Source of the DNA: Allocoprococcus sp004560705
GTDB taxonomy: Bacteria > Bacillota > Clostridia > Lachnospirales > Lachnospiraceae
Direction of reading: 5' to 3'
Length of the DNA: 64,000 nucleotides
NCBI RefSeq assembly: GCF_052065755.1
Contig: NZ_JBQHTK010000001.1
Location: forward strand, 186,001-250,000
Position numbers and translations under genes: made by a program. Positions within the stretch are counted from its first letter, which is position 1. Every line of letters begins with the position of its first letter. A model generated the notes under the pieces. The model ran no database searches. It had not been told where the DNA came from and worked only from the letters and a program-made list of their open reading frames with translations. This document shows, in pieces, positions 1 through 7,938 of the stretch.

Positions 1-99
1 CAGACTGCGAATCGTTTTCTCGGCACGCTCTCTTTCCAGATTCCGAAATAGAATGCTTTGGAAAATTTCTTTTTGAATTTCTATGTCTTTTTTGTCCAT
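1..99 (-). CDS. N-terminus of an unidentified protein, cut by window edge
   Basis: Thirty-three codons are visible from an ATG at position 99, running off the left edge. The start is preceded by a purine-rich ribosome site (AGGGGAGAG at about 104-112) and, 25 bases upstream, by an extended -10 promoter element. The visible peptide is charged and helical, rich in Lys, Glu, Ile and Arg. It has no signal peptide and no motif that I recognise, so no function is assigned. The promoter and ribosome site make it a likely real gene. Confidence 0.6.
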   Translation of the reverse strand, partial: MDKKDIEIQKEIFQSILFRNLERERAEKTIRSL

Positions 100-123
100 A
101 ATATTCTCTCCCCTATCGTTTGT

Positions 124-132
124 ATTATAGCA
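124..132 (-). promoter_or_regulatory. Extended -10 promoter for the left-edge gene
   Basis: On the minus strand this reads TGC-TATAAT, an extended -10 element 25 bases before the ATG at 99. The -35 region is poor, as is usual when the TG extension is present. Confidence 0.5.
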
Positions 133-165
133 TAGACTATAGAACGAAATTCACACTTTTTTCAT

Positions 166-194
166 TTGTTTAACAATCTGTAGTATGCTATACT
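166..194 (+). promoter_or_regulatory. Sigma-A type promoter (upstream copy)
   Basis: TTGTTT at 166-171, a 17-base spacer, and TATACT at 189-194 with a TG extension. It points toward the small gene at 431 and would give a leader of about 230 bases. Between here and 431 no other gene is seen, only AT-rich sequence and a second promoter. Confidence 0.5.
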
Positions 195-310
195 CGTTTT
201 GCCTGAAAATATCGATTGCAGCTCTATATTTTCAACGCCGTTCGGCAAATCATTCAACTTTATTAAACTATTTACTAATTGCAGACTCTATAATCCTTTG
301 CGAAGTTACA

Positions 311-339
311 TTGCTGTTTTTTTCCACGATTGTTATAAT
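311..339 (+). promoter_or_regulatory. Sigma-A type promoter (proximal copy)
   Basis: TTGCTG at 311-316, exactly 17 bases, then TATAAT at 334-339 with a TG extension. It lies about 90 bases before the ATG at 431 and is the better of the two promoters for that gene. Confidence 0.6.
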
Positions 340-430
340 ACATTATAGAAATTTCTGAATTCTTCTATTGCAGAATTTTCACAGCAAGCTGCATTCGTTC
401 CGATTATGGTTTCTGCAGAAAGGAGAACCT

Positions 431-605
431 ATGACAAATAACCAGAATGAAAGTGCAGTGAAAAATCGTATTGTAAAAGATAACGGAGCAAAACTTATTG
501 AAAGGGATACCCAAAGAATACTTTGATAATCTGGCAGAAAATACCCCGGATTATTTTTTAACATTGATCAGTAAGATTATTGCTGAACTTATGAAATCTG
601 AATAA
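431..605 (+). pseudogene. Small gene with an apparent frameshift
   Basis: The ATG at 431 follows an excellent ribosome site (AAAGGAG) and two good promoters. The first frame stops after 31 codons. From about 477 the +1 frame is open, reading on through KGIPKEYFDNLAENTPDY to a stop at 603-605, with amphipathic, protein-like composition. Joined near 495-505 the two pieces would make a protein of about 58 residues. I do not recognise it. It could be a decayed gene, a sequencing error, or a real +1 shift. The expression signals are intact, so it looks recently broken rather than old debris. Confidence 0.45.
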
Positions 606-610
606 AACAT

Positions 611-676
611 AAACTTGGGATTTCCACTTTAATAATTTCTAAATTCATCAAAGCGGGAACCCCAAGTTTTTTTAAT
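611..676. terminator. Inverted repeat ending in a T-run, likely shared terminator
   Basis: Arms AAACTTGGG (611-619) and CCCAAGTTT (661-669) are followed on the plus strand by a run of Ts. The loop is long (about 41 bases), which lowers confidence. It would end the small plus-strand gene and could also stop minus-strand transcripts from the molybdoenzyme gene. Confidence 0.4.
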
Positions 677-703
677 ATACAATACCATTTATGGCAAAAT
701 ATG

Positions 704-742
704 CCAATGGGCGCTGGTCGTGACAAATGCAGCGTCCCCTAT
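704..742 (-). repeat. 39-bp stop-codon-overlapping repeat, copy A
   Basis: This copy matches the one at 3052-3090 at 35 of 39 bases. On the minus strand it begins on the TAG stop of the molybdoenzyme gene and can fold as a hairpin (outer GGG/CCC, inner GCTG/CAGC). The other copy begins on the TAG of modC at the equivalent base. Confidence 0.75.
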
Positions 743-2826
743 CTCACTATTTTTTCGATGCGGCATGGAACCGATTTCATAGTCGGGAATCCTGTAATTG
801 GATCATTGTAATCCAGGCTTGTCAGTTCATTTACATTTCCTATTTTCCATGCTTCTGGCATATATGCACTTCCGCCGCCATGGGGAATGTGAATACAATG
901 ACGCGTCATGCCCGCCAGTCTGGTTTTGAATGTTCCTGTACCAAATGGAGTTGTCACTTGTGCCCAGTCTCCATCATCAATTCCCAGTTCTTTTGCATCT
1001 TCTGGTGAAAGATCCATATATGGATAAGGTTCTACTTTAGCAACACCCGGAAGGTTTGCGCCAAATACGCCCATTCTATGAATACTTCTCGCACCTGTTG
1101 TCATTATGAATGGAAATGCCGGATCATTCATTTCCGAAATAGAACGTATATCGGTGTATTCCGGATATGGTGTAAATCCGTTTTCTTCTAAAAGAGTGGA
1201 ACAGATTTCAAATTTTCCTGATGGAGTCGGGAAACCTGGCTGTCCGTCTGCACGAAGTCCGCCTGTTACATATTTTTTATAAATACGAGGAGGCTGTTTT
1301 TTTCCAGATCCAAAATCACCGGCATACGGCGGCATTTCTTCGCAAAGCCACTTCTTCAATTCTTCGACATTGGATGGATAATCATCACCCACACCAAGTG
1401 CTTTTGCAAGCCGTCCGAGAATGATACAGTCATTACAGCTTTCTCCTACCGGAGATATGGCCGGTTCCATTAACTGAATCGTTCCATTTTCATCTACATA
1501 TGGTTTATAGGTTTCAAACAACGTACATGCCGGGAAGATTACGTCAGCATAGCGGGAATCTTCGGTTGGATATCGGTCTAATACGATCAGACAATCCAGT
1601 TTCTTATATACTTCCCTCCATTTCTTGCTGTCCGGGAACGTAAGCGCAGGGGAACCACCGGCAAGAATCAACGCTCTAATCGGATAAGGATCATCTTCCA
1701 GCACTGCTTTCGGAAAACGTGCAAACTGTCCACTTCCCATAAATTTGTAGAACATTGGGAATTCGCGGGTGCCGACCAGTTCTTCTTCCGGAAGTTCTTT
1801 TGGTTTAAAAGTAGGAAGTCCTTTACAGTTAAAATAAATACCTCCTTCTACGTCCAGCTTGCCCGTGATCGCCCATAATGTAAAAATAGCACGGTTATTC
1901 TGGATTCCGCTGAGCTGATATTCCAGACCAGTATAAGAAACCAGTGATATTTTTTCTGTTGAGCAGAAGATATCGGTCAATTCGTTAATCATATCAAGAG
2001 AGACACCACACCATGTAGAAAGCTGTTCGATTGTCAAAGTGTCCAGATATTGTTTGAATTCTTCAAAACCGCGCGTGTAATCGCGTACAAATTCTTTATC
2101 ATAACGTCCCGAATTAATGATGAGTTTTAACATTGCCAGAGCCAGCGCACCGTCAGCACCTGGGACAACCGGAACCCAGAGATCCGCAAGTTCTCCGATT
2201 CCTGTTTCACGCGGATCTATAACAATCAGTTTTGCACCTCGTTCTTTTGCCGCTTTGATTGCCTTTAGTGCCATCTGTGGACCGTCATCTGTAGTGGAAT
2301 TCTTCCCCCACGCGAAGATGTAATCACTATTTGGAATATCCTGTACCATCATACGAGTACCGATTCCCACGGTTGTCATTGGTGTGACCATGCTGGAAGC
2401 CATGTTGCAGATAGAAGCCACGTTGAAATCATTTGGTGAACCAAGACGTTTCATAAGACATGGCTTTGTTCCATTATTTAGAATACGACCGATCGGCATT
2501 CCAAGAACCCCTCGGCCAAGATAAGACGCCAGCGATTTTTTTCCATATTTTTCAGCTGTTTCGCGGATTAATTGAGCCGCATATTCAATTGCTTCTTCCC
2601 ATGTGGCACGACGGAATTTTCCTTCTCCTTTTTCCCCATTCCGGATAAGTGGATATGTAAGACGATCCGGGCTGTACAAGAGTTCCGGGGTAAGTGCTCC
2701 CCGGACGCAAAGACGTCCCTTAGGTGATGCTTTATCTGGTTCTACACGAACAATCTTGCCATATTCAATGGTGACATTTACCTGACACCCTCCCTGACAC
2801 ATTCCGCAAATACGATTTACTATCAT
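739..2826 (-). CDS. Molybdopterin oxidoreductase of the DMSO reductase superfamily, substrate unknown
   Basis: This 695-residue protein binds one [4Fe-4S] cluster near the N-terminus (C7-x2-C10-x3-C14 and a later Cys in KGRLCVRG), followed by the molybdopterin and C-terminal dinucleotide-binding domains. The likely metal ligand is the cysteine in VASICNMA, near residue 140, as in polysulfide/thiosulfate-reductase-like members. There is no Tat signal, so it should be cytoplasmic. The start at 2826 is chosen because AAGGAGG lies eight bases upstream; a longer frame begins 17 codons earlier without such a site. It follows modABC directly, which suggests joint control with molybdate uptake. No electron-transfer or membrane subunit is adjacent. 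Substrate assignment would be a guess. Confidence 0.85.
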   Translation of the reverse strand: MIVNRICGMCQGGCQVNVTIEYGKIVRVEPDKASPKGRLCVRGALTPELLYSPDRLTYPLIRNGEKGEGKFRRATWEEAIEYAAQLIRETAEKYGKKSLASYLGRGVLGMPIGRILNNGTKPCLMKRLGSPNDFNVASICNMASSMVTPMTTVGIGTRMMVQDIPNSDYIFAWGKNSTTDDGPQMALKAIKAAKERGAKLIVIDPRETGIGELADLWVPVVPGADGALALAMLKLIINSGRYDKEFVRDYTRGFEEFKQYLDTLTIEQLSTWCGVSLDMINELTDIFCSTEKISLVSYTGLEYQLSGIQNNRAIFTLWAITGKLDVEGGIYFNCKGLPTFKPKELPEEELVGTREFPMFYKFMGSGQFARFPKAVLEDDPYPIRALILAGGSPALTFPDSKKWREVYKKLDCLIVLDRYPTEDSRYADVIFPACTLFETYKPYVDENGTIQLMEPAISPVGESCNDCIILGRLAKALGVGDDYPSNVEELKKWLCEEMPPYAGDFGSGKKQPPRIYKKYVTGGLRADGQPGFPTPSGKFEICSTLLEENGFTPYPEYTDIRSISEMNDPAFPFIMTTGARSIHRMGVFGANLPGVAKVEPYPYMDLSPEDAKELGIDDGDWAQVTTPFGTGTFKTRLAGMTRHCIHIPHGGGSAYMPEAWKIGNVNELTSLDYNDPITGFPTMKSVPCRIEKIVR

Positions 2827-2859
2827 ATGTATTACCTCCTTTTCCCCTTTTGTTACATC

Positions 2860-2950
2860 ATATGATGTTGGGATCAAAAGCCTTTGACCCCATGATGCTT
2901 ACGGATTTCTTCGCGTTTCACGCTCCCGAAATCCTAAAGTATCATCATAT
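2860..2950 (-). other. Candidate structured 5' leader (three-stem junction)
   Basis: On the minus strand, just before the molybdoenzyme gene, three stems can be drawn. P1 is ATATGATG/CATCATAT (2943-2950 with 2860-2867). P2 is GGATTTC/GAAATCC with an inner GCGT/ACGC. P3 is GGGGTCAAA/TTTGATCCC. P1 closes the other two, giving a compact junction 19 bases before the ribosome site. The same bases include the 12-bp palindrome CATCATATGATG, so a protein operator is an alternative. No terminator follows. Confidence 0.4.
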
Positions 2951-3051
2951 CATAGAAATATGATTTTGAGCAGAGTATCATTTGATATTTCGTCGTAAAT
3001 ATTCTATGTTCTTATTGGGAAAAAAGATTAATTAAAATGTAAACAAACCCA

Positions 3052-3090
3052 CCAATGGGCTCTGCTCGTGACGGATGCAGCGTCCCCTAT
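3052..3090 (-). repeat. 39-bp stop-codon-overlapping repeat, copy B
   Basis: Second copy of the repeat at 704-742, starting on the modC TAG. The apical stem differs but pairing is kept (CTGC/GCAG). Confidence 0.75.
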
Positions 3091-4127
3091 TTAAGTACCA
3101 GTACTTTCTCATGCGGTACTACAAGCGCTTTCGGCATTCCTTTTTCATCGATTTTATCATACAGATTCCGCTGGACGAACCAGCAGATGTCCTCATTTCC
3201 TGCTTTGGATTTTATGAAATATTTTCGTTCAAATGGGCACTCTACCATGTTCCATTGTTCGACTGGAATTACATTTTCCATAGTGCCATTCCAGATTGGA
3301 ATAAAATCGTGGGCTCTGATTCCAATAGATTTTGCCTGAGCAGGAATATCTCCTTTTAGTGTGATTCCCCATTCAAGGATATCGTATTTACCGTCACTTG
3401 CTTCAGATATCTTAACGATATTCTTGCATCCGGTGAGTCTTGCTGCGGCTTCCCACTGTGGGTTATCGAAGAGTTCTTTTGTCTTATCCATGCAGATTCC
3501 TTTTCCGTTTTCCATGATCAGAATTTCTTCGCTGAAGCTGTAGATTTCATCACGGCTATGGGATACGAGTATTGCTGTTCCATCGTAATCTTCCAGTAGT
3601 TCCAGTAGTTCTCTGAGCATCCGGTCCCGAAGGTGGGCATCGAGAGCCGAGAATGGTTCATCCAGAAGGATGACATCCGGTTCGTATACCATGATTCTTG
3701 CAAGTGCAACTCTTTGCTGCTGTCCTCCGGAAAGCTGTCCGGGAAGGTGTTTTTCCAGTCCCTGTATCTGGAAACGTTCCATCATCCGGTGCACTTTTTC
3801 CATTTTTTCTGCTTTTTTACCGGTAAGACCTGCTGCTATATTTTCTTCCACCGTCATAGTCGGGAACAGTGCATAATTCTGAAAGAGATATCCTACTCTT
3901 CTTTGTTGTGGTTTTAAGTCAATTTTTTGATTGATGTCAAGTAGAATCCGACCGTTTATGTTTACATATCCTTCGTCCGGGCGCTCGATTCCGGCAATGC
4001 TTTTTAAGGTCAGGCTTTTTCCGCAGCCGGATGCACCAAGGATTCCGATCCGTTTGCCCTTGCTTTGCATACTCACATCCAGGCAGAATCTTCCGAATTC
4101 TTTTTTGATTTTAATATCGATAGCCAT
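3087..4127 (-). CDS. modC: Molybdate ABC transporter ATP-binding protein ModC
   Basis: This is the energy-coupling subunit for molybdate import, working with ModB in the membrane and the ModA lipoprotein. Walker A GASGCGKS is at 31-38, the ABC signature LSGGQ at 132-136 and Walker B VILLDE at 152-157. A C-terminal stretch of about 120 residues, including GIRAHDFIPI, resembles the TOBE/molybdate-sensing tail of ModC. The length (346 aa) is normal. AGGAGG precedes the ATG. It is last in modABC, and its stop lies inside a repeat shared with the next gene downstream. The modA/modB context supports molybdate (or tungstate) over other anions. Confidence 0.93.
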   Translation of the reverse strand: MAIDIKIKKEFGRFCLDVSMQSKGKRIGILGASGCGKSLTLKSIAGIERPDEGYVNINGRILLDINQKIDLKPQQRRVGYLFQNYALFPTMTVEENIAAGLTGKKAEKMEKVHRMMERFQIQGLEKHLPGQLSGGQQQRVALARIMVYEPDVILLDEPFSALDAHLRDRMLRELLELLEDYDGTAILVSHSRDEIYSFSEEILIMENGKGICMDKTKELFDNPQWEAAARLTGCKNIVKISEASDGKYDILEWGITLKGDIPAQAKSIGIRAHDFIPIWNGTMENVIPVEQWNMVECPFERKYFIKSKAGNEDICWFVQRNLYDKIDEKGMPKALVVPHEKVLVLK

Positions 4128-4172
4128 CCTTTTCCTCCTGATTTGTTATCAGTTTCTTATTACTGCCTTTTC

Positions 4173-4877
4173 TTACCAGTGCCTGATGTTCTTCATCTTC
4201 TTGCCGGATACCAGATTCATGAGTACGACGATTGCAAATGCGATCACCATCACAATTACGACCCATACACCTGCTGTCAGGAAGTCCCCATCCTGAATAA
4301 CCATAGCGATTTTCTGGGAAATGGTTCCGGTCTTTCCGGGGATATTTCCCGCAAGCATGGAGGTTGCACCGTACTCCCCCATAGCTCTTGCAAAGGTAAG
4401 TACCGTTCCTGCTGCCACTCCGGGACCTGCCGCCGGTACGACAACTTTCCAGAAAATCTTCCGTTCCGACATTCCAAGCGTCCGCGCTGCATAGATTAAG
4501 TTTACGTCTACCTGTTCAAATGCTGCTCTGGCATTCCGGTACATGAGCGGAAATGCAATCACGGTTGCTGCGATCACACATCCTGTCCAGGACTGTACAA
4601 TTTTAATGTCAAATGTCGTATAGAGATATTCTCCCACCGGTCTTCTGGTACTGAAAATCAATAATAAAATGAATCCTGCAACGGTTGGCGGAAGCACGAG
4701 AGGGAGTGTAAGGATCCCGTCCAGAACCGCTTTCACTCCCGCTTTTGTATACATACATTTTCGCGCTGCATAGATTCCAAGAAAAAAGGAAAGGATTGTC
4801 GCCGCCACTCCGGTCTTCAGCGAAATGAATAATGGGCTGAAATCCAGAGATGTAAGTATTTTTCCTATTTCTCCCAT
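4173..4877 (-). CDS. modB: Molybdate ABC transporter permease ModB
   Basis: This 234-residue inner-membrane permease has five or six hydrophobic segments and a recognisable EAA loop (AARTLGMSERKIFWKVVVP) that docks on ModC. It forms the channel for molybdate delivered by ModA. The start ATG at 4877 has AAAGGAGC seven bases upstream. It sits 13 bases after modA and 45 before modC, consistent with one transcript. Sulfate permeases are the main alternative, but the neighbouring cofactor genes argue for molybdate or tungstate. Confidence 0.93.
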   Translation of the reverse strand: MGEIGKILTSLDFSPLFISLKTGVAATILSFFLGIYAARKCMYTKAGVKAVLDGILTLPLVLPPTVAGFILLLIFSTRRPVGEYLYTTFDIKIVQSWTGCVIAATVIAFPLMYRNARAAFEQVDVNLIYAARTLGMSERKIFWKVVVPAAGPGVAAGTVLTFARAMGEYGATSMLAGNIPGKTGTISQKIAMVIQDGDFLTAGVWVVIVMVIAFAIVVLMNLVSGKKMKNIRHW

Positions 4878-4890
4878 GCATCTGCTCCTT

Positions 4891-5799
4891 TTACTCTACA
4901 TTTGTGTCAAAATAGTAGCTGTCAAATACCTGTTTTGCCTCATCCGATGTGATAAATGCGAGGAAATCAGCTGCCGCCTGCTTCTCGGCATCATCTGCTT
5001 CTTTATTTTCAACCTGGCAGACTGGATAGATTACATTTCCTGTCAGATCATAGCTTACTTTTTCAAGAATGTCTAATTTATCTTCATATCCATAAGTATC
5101 TGAGTAGTAGGTTGTTCCAACTTCACATGCACCTTCTGCAACAGCGATGAGAACTTTACTTACATTAGCCTGTTCACTGATTTCCACTCCGCCGAGTGCC
5201 TGGATAATTTCTTCAGTGGTAATAGCGGATACATCATCAACCTTATTCAGAATTCCAAGATTTACAAGTGCCTGACGAGTATATTTTCCTACCGGAACGC
5301 TTCCGCCTGCAAGTGCAATGCTCTTTGCTTTATTCAAAGTCTCAAGACCTGTAACTTCTGTACCACTGTCCTTTAATGTAACGACAACTACCTGGTTATT
5401 TACAACATTTTTTCTGGTTCCATCTACTACAAAGCCATCGGCTTCGAGCTGATCCATCTGTTTCTGTGCTGCGGAGAAGAAAATATCACATTCATATCCT
5501 TCTTCAATCTGTGTAAGCAGGGTTCCTGAACTGTCTGCATTAAATGTAATCTTCACTTCCGGATGCTCTTCATTATACTGCGCTGCCAGATCTGTCATAA
5601 CGGTATTTAAGCTGGCTGCGATAAACACCTGAATTTCTACCGGCTCTTTTGTTTCCTCTTCCTGATCTGTCTCCTGCTCCTCTGTGTTCGCAGTTTCAGG
5701 CTCTGACTCTGTTTTAGCTCCGCATGCTGCAAGTCCCGCTAACATAGCAAGAATCATTGCTGCAGCTGCCAGTCTCTTTCCAATTTCTCTCATTTTCAT
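4891..5799 (-). CDS. modA: Molybdate-binding lipoprotein ModA
   Basis: This extracytoplasmic binding protein captures molybdate. It carries a lipoprotein signal with lipobox LAAC, so Cys26 would be the lipid anchor. An acidic Glu/Thr linker is followed by the ModA fold starting at IQVFIAASLNTVM. Motifs typical of the family include DIFFSAAQKQMDQLE and the GSVPVGKYTRQAL anion loop. The length (302 aa) is normal. The first of two nearby ATGs is used; GAAGGAAG lies upstream. It heads modABC. A 144-bp palindromic element separates it from the gene upstream, so it may have its own promoter, though I could not place one. Confidence 0.93.
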   Translation of the reverse strand: MKMREIGKRLAAAAMILAMLAGLAACGAKTESEPETANTEEQETDQEEETKEPVEIQVFIAASLNTVMTDLAAQYNEEHPEVKITFNADSSGTLLTQIEEGYECDIFFSAAQKQMDQLEADGFVVDGTRKNVVNNQVVVVTLKDSGTEVTGLETLNKAKSIALAGGSVPVGKYTRQALVNLGILNKVDDVSAITTEEIIQALGGVEISEQANVSKVLIAVAEGACEVGTTYYSDTYGYEDKLDILEKVSYDLTGNVIYPVCQVENKEADDAEKQAAADFLAFITSDEAKQVFDSYYFDTNVE

Positions 5800-5833
5800 A
5801 ATTTTGTTCTTCCTTCTTTTTCCTTTTATATTT

Positions 5834-5977
5834 GTAACTGTTCAGAGCCAAGCAGATTTGTCAAAAAAGGGTGATGAATGCTTGCATTCGTGAGCACTTT
5901 TTTGTACAAATCTATTTGGCGGATACGCCACACTGAGGAAACACGAAGTGTTTTCGAGGTTGGCTCTGAACAGTTAC
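5834..5977. repeat. Palindromic MITE-like element with perfect 18-bp terminal inverted repeats
   Basis: Perfect 18-base arms (5834-5851 and 5960-5977) enclose nested inverted repeats: AGATTTGT/ACAAATCT, AAAAAAG/CTTTTTT around a GAATGC hairpin, and a second hairpin around ACACGAAGTGT. The whole 144 bp can extrude as a branched cruciform. No coding potential is seen. It fills the modA to MOSC-MogA gap and could act as a transcript terminator or an mRNA stabiliser. Confidence 0.7.
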
Positions 5978-5984
5978 TTATATT

Positions 5985-6920
5985 TTATTGTCTTGCGCAC
6001 TCACCTTCGCTTCCTCTCAGGATTCCAAGTCCGTGAGAGAGCTCCGGTAAAATGAATTCAAGAGATTCTTTGACTGCTTTCGGGCTTCCCGGCAGATTCA
6101 CAATCAGTGTGCCCTTTCGTATTCCCGATTCTGCTCTACTAAGCATAGCCCGTCTGGTGATCGTCATGGAATATCCGCGGATTGCTTCGGCAATTCCTCG
6201 TGCCATCCGGTCACATACCGCAATCGTTGCCTCCGGCGTGATGTCCCTCGGAGAAAATCCGGTTCCGCCTGTCGTAAGAATCAGGCTCACCTGCCTCTGA
6301 TCGGCAAGGCGCTTCATCTGACGCTCAAGTCCCACTCTTTCATCCGGAAGGAGAATCGTCTCCACCACATCGTATCCGGCTTCTTTTAACATTTTGCAGA
6401 TGAGCGGCCCGCTTTTATCTTCCCTTTCTCCGGCAAAGCCTTTATCACTTAAGGTAATCACAGCCACTGTAAATGGCCTTTCCTGCTCCGGCGGAATCAT
6501 TTCGATCTTATCACCTTTTTGAATATATCCTCCGTGAAGCACCTTTGTAAATACACCTTCTCTCGGCATGATGCAGTCACCCATTTTTTTATAAATCTCG
6601 CAATGACTGTGACACTCTTTTCCAATCTGGGTCAGTTCCAGAAGGACTTCGCCAATCTTAAATCTGGTCCCCACCGGAAGCGCCCGCAGATCATACCCTT
6701 CTACGATGAGATTTTCGCCAAATGCGCCATAATCTATTTCTGCTCCTCTTGCGCGGAAATCTTCAATCTTTTCCACTGCAAGAAGGCTGATCTGGCGATG
6801 CCATTTACCGCCGTGGGCGTCTCCTTCAATGCCCCAATCCTCCAAAATCTGCGCCTCCGGTATTTCTTTCTTCTGCGTTCCTCGCTTTTCGCTGATACAG
6901 ATTGCTTTTATCTCTCCCAT
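5985..6920 (-). CDS. MOSC domain fused to MogA/MoaB molybdopterin adenylyltransferase
   Basis: This is a 311-residue two-domain protein. Residues 1-145 are a MOSC domain, a fold known from Moco sulfurases and YiiM, with a Cys-containing GKECHSHCEIYK segment that fits sulfur or metal handling. Residues 150-311 are MogA/MoaB-like, with the TTGGTGFSPRD nucleotide loop and the NLPGSPKAV loop; this family adenylylates molybdopterin before metal insertion. The fusion suggests coupling of Moco activation with sulfuration or delivery. It lies six bases after moaA. A role as a subunit rather than a true adenylyltransferase cannot be excluded, but the signature loops are intact. Confidence 0.9.
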   Translation of the reverse strand: MGEIKAICISEKRGTQKKEIPEAQILEDWGIEGDAHGGKWHRQISLLAVEKIEDFRARGAEIDYGAFGENLIVEGYDLRALPVGTRFKIGEVLLELTQIGKECHSHCEIYKKMGDCIMPREGVFTKVLHGGYIQKGDKIEMIPPEQERPFTVAVITLSDKGFAGEREDKSGPLICKMLKEAGYDVVETILLPDERVGLERQMKRLADQRQVSLILTTGGTGFSPRDITPEATIAVCDRMARGIAEAIRGYSMTITRRAMLSRAESGIRKGTLIVNLPGSPKAVKESLEFILPELSHGLGILRGSEGECARQ

Positions 6921-6926
6921 ATTTTA

Positions 6927-7892
6927 TTATCCTCCTATCGAAGCCATTTCGCGCTGCTCCGTAATCATTTCCTTCTGTTCAAACTGATGCGATACCGGTT
7001 TATTTGAAATCGCAAGTACCAGCAAATGATTTACTTCTTCCATGTCTCCTGCTCTGAGTGCTTCTTTAATGGATAAGCTCTCATCAAAACACAGGCATGC
7101 TTTTATATCACCCGTTGATGTCATGCGGATCCGATTGCAGCTCTTGCAGAATTTGCCATGAATTGCACTGATAAATCCGATACTTCCTTCAAATCCCGGA
7201 ACAGAATAATAGATTGCCGGTCCGTTTCCATGTACACGGGTATCGGGCTTTAATTCCCCGTATTTTTCTTCCATTTTTTTCAGCAGCTCTTCATTATAAA
7301 CAGGCTCAAATTTTTTTCCATATCCGATTGGCATCATCTCGATAAACCGGACATCCAGCTTTTTATGATGTGCAAGTTCGGCTAAAGCCTGCCATTCCTT
7401 TTCGTTCTGCCCTTTCTGAAGAACCGAATTGATTTTCACCGGAATCTGAAGTTCCAGTGCTGTCTCAATTCCATCCAGCACTGCCTTAAGTTCATCCCTT
7501 CCGGTAATCTCTTCAAATCTTTTTTCGTCCAGAGTATCAAGACTGATATTTACAGCATCCAATCCTTTTTCCTTCAGTTGTTCTGCGTATTTTGAAAGGA
7601 AAACTCCGTTTGTCGTAAGTGTAACCTTTTCAATCCCCGGAACTTTCTTTAGCATTCCCACAAGCGTAGGACATCCAATTCTTGCCAGCGGTTCCCCGCC
7701 TGTCACTTTTATTTTTTTAATTCCCAGTGTTGCCGCTTCTTTGACTACGACTTCTATTTCTTCAAACGTCAGTATTTCTTCCATCGGGACCCAGGAAATT
7801 CCTTCCGGCATGCAGTACCGGCAACGCAGATTACATCTGTCTGTGATGGAAATTCTCATATAATCGATTTCTCTTCCAAAACCGTCCTTCAC
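6927..7892 (-). CDS. moaA: GTP 3',8-cyclase MoaA
   Basis: This radical-SAM enzyme starts molybdopterin synthesis by converting GTP to 3',8-cyclo-GTP. The N-terminal cluster motif is C20-x3-C24-x2-C27 (CNLRCRYC). The SAM-binding GGEP is present (KVTGGEPLAR). A second C-terminal cluster has CKSCNRIR and a later Cys in KACLC. The protein ends in the conserved Gly-Gly tail required for activity. Length is 321 aa. Translation begins at GTG, 7892, after GGAGGAAACTCAA. Its usual partner moaC is not in this window, and moaD/moaE are also absent, so the pathway depends on genes elsewhere. Confidence 0.95.
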   Translation of the reverse strand: MKDGFGREIDYMRISITDRCNLRCRYCMPEGISWVPMEEILTFEEIEVVVKEAATLGIKKIKVTGGEPLARIGCPTLVGMLKKVPGIEKVTLTTNGVFLSKYAEQLKEKGLDAVNISLDTLDEKRFEEITGRDELKAVLDGIETALELQIPVKINSVLQKGQNEKEWQALAELAHHKKLDVRFIEMMPIGYGKKFEPVYNEELLKKMEEKYGELKPDTRVHGNGPAIYYSVPGFEGSIGFISAIHGKFCKSCNRIRMTSTGDIKACLCFDESLSIKEALRAGDMEEVNHLLVLAISNKPVSHQFEQKEMITEQREMASIGG

Positions 7893-7938
7893 TTGAGTTT
7901 CCTCCTTTTTTCTGATTCGTTCGGTTATCAGCCAAAAA

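Noticed and set aside
704..741. Stop-codon read-through of TAG in modC and the molybdoenzyme
   Set aside because: The shared sequence after TAG differs at amino-acid-changing positions while keeping the hairpin, so it looks like an RNA/DNA repeat rather than a coded extension.
2860..2950. Firm assignment as a Moco riboswitch
   Set aside because: The junction is compact and I cannot match it to the motif from memory; kept only as an unnamed structured leader.
3075..3359. Plus-strand reading frames opposite modC and many other genes
   Set aside because: They lack ribosome sites and recognisable motifs and are antisense to well-supported genes.
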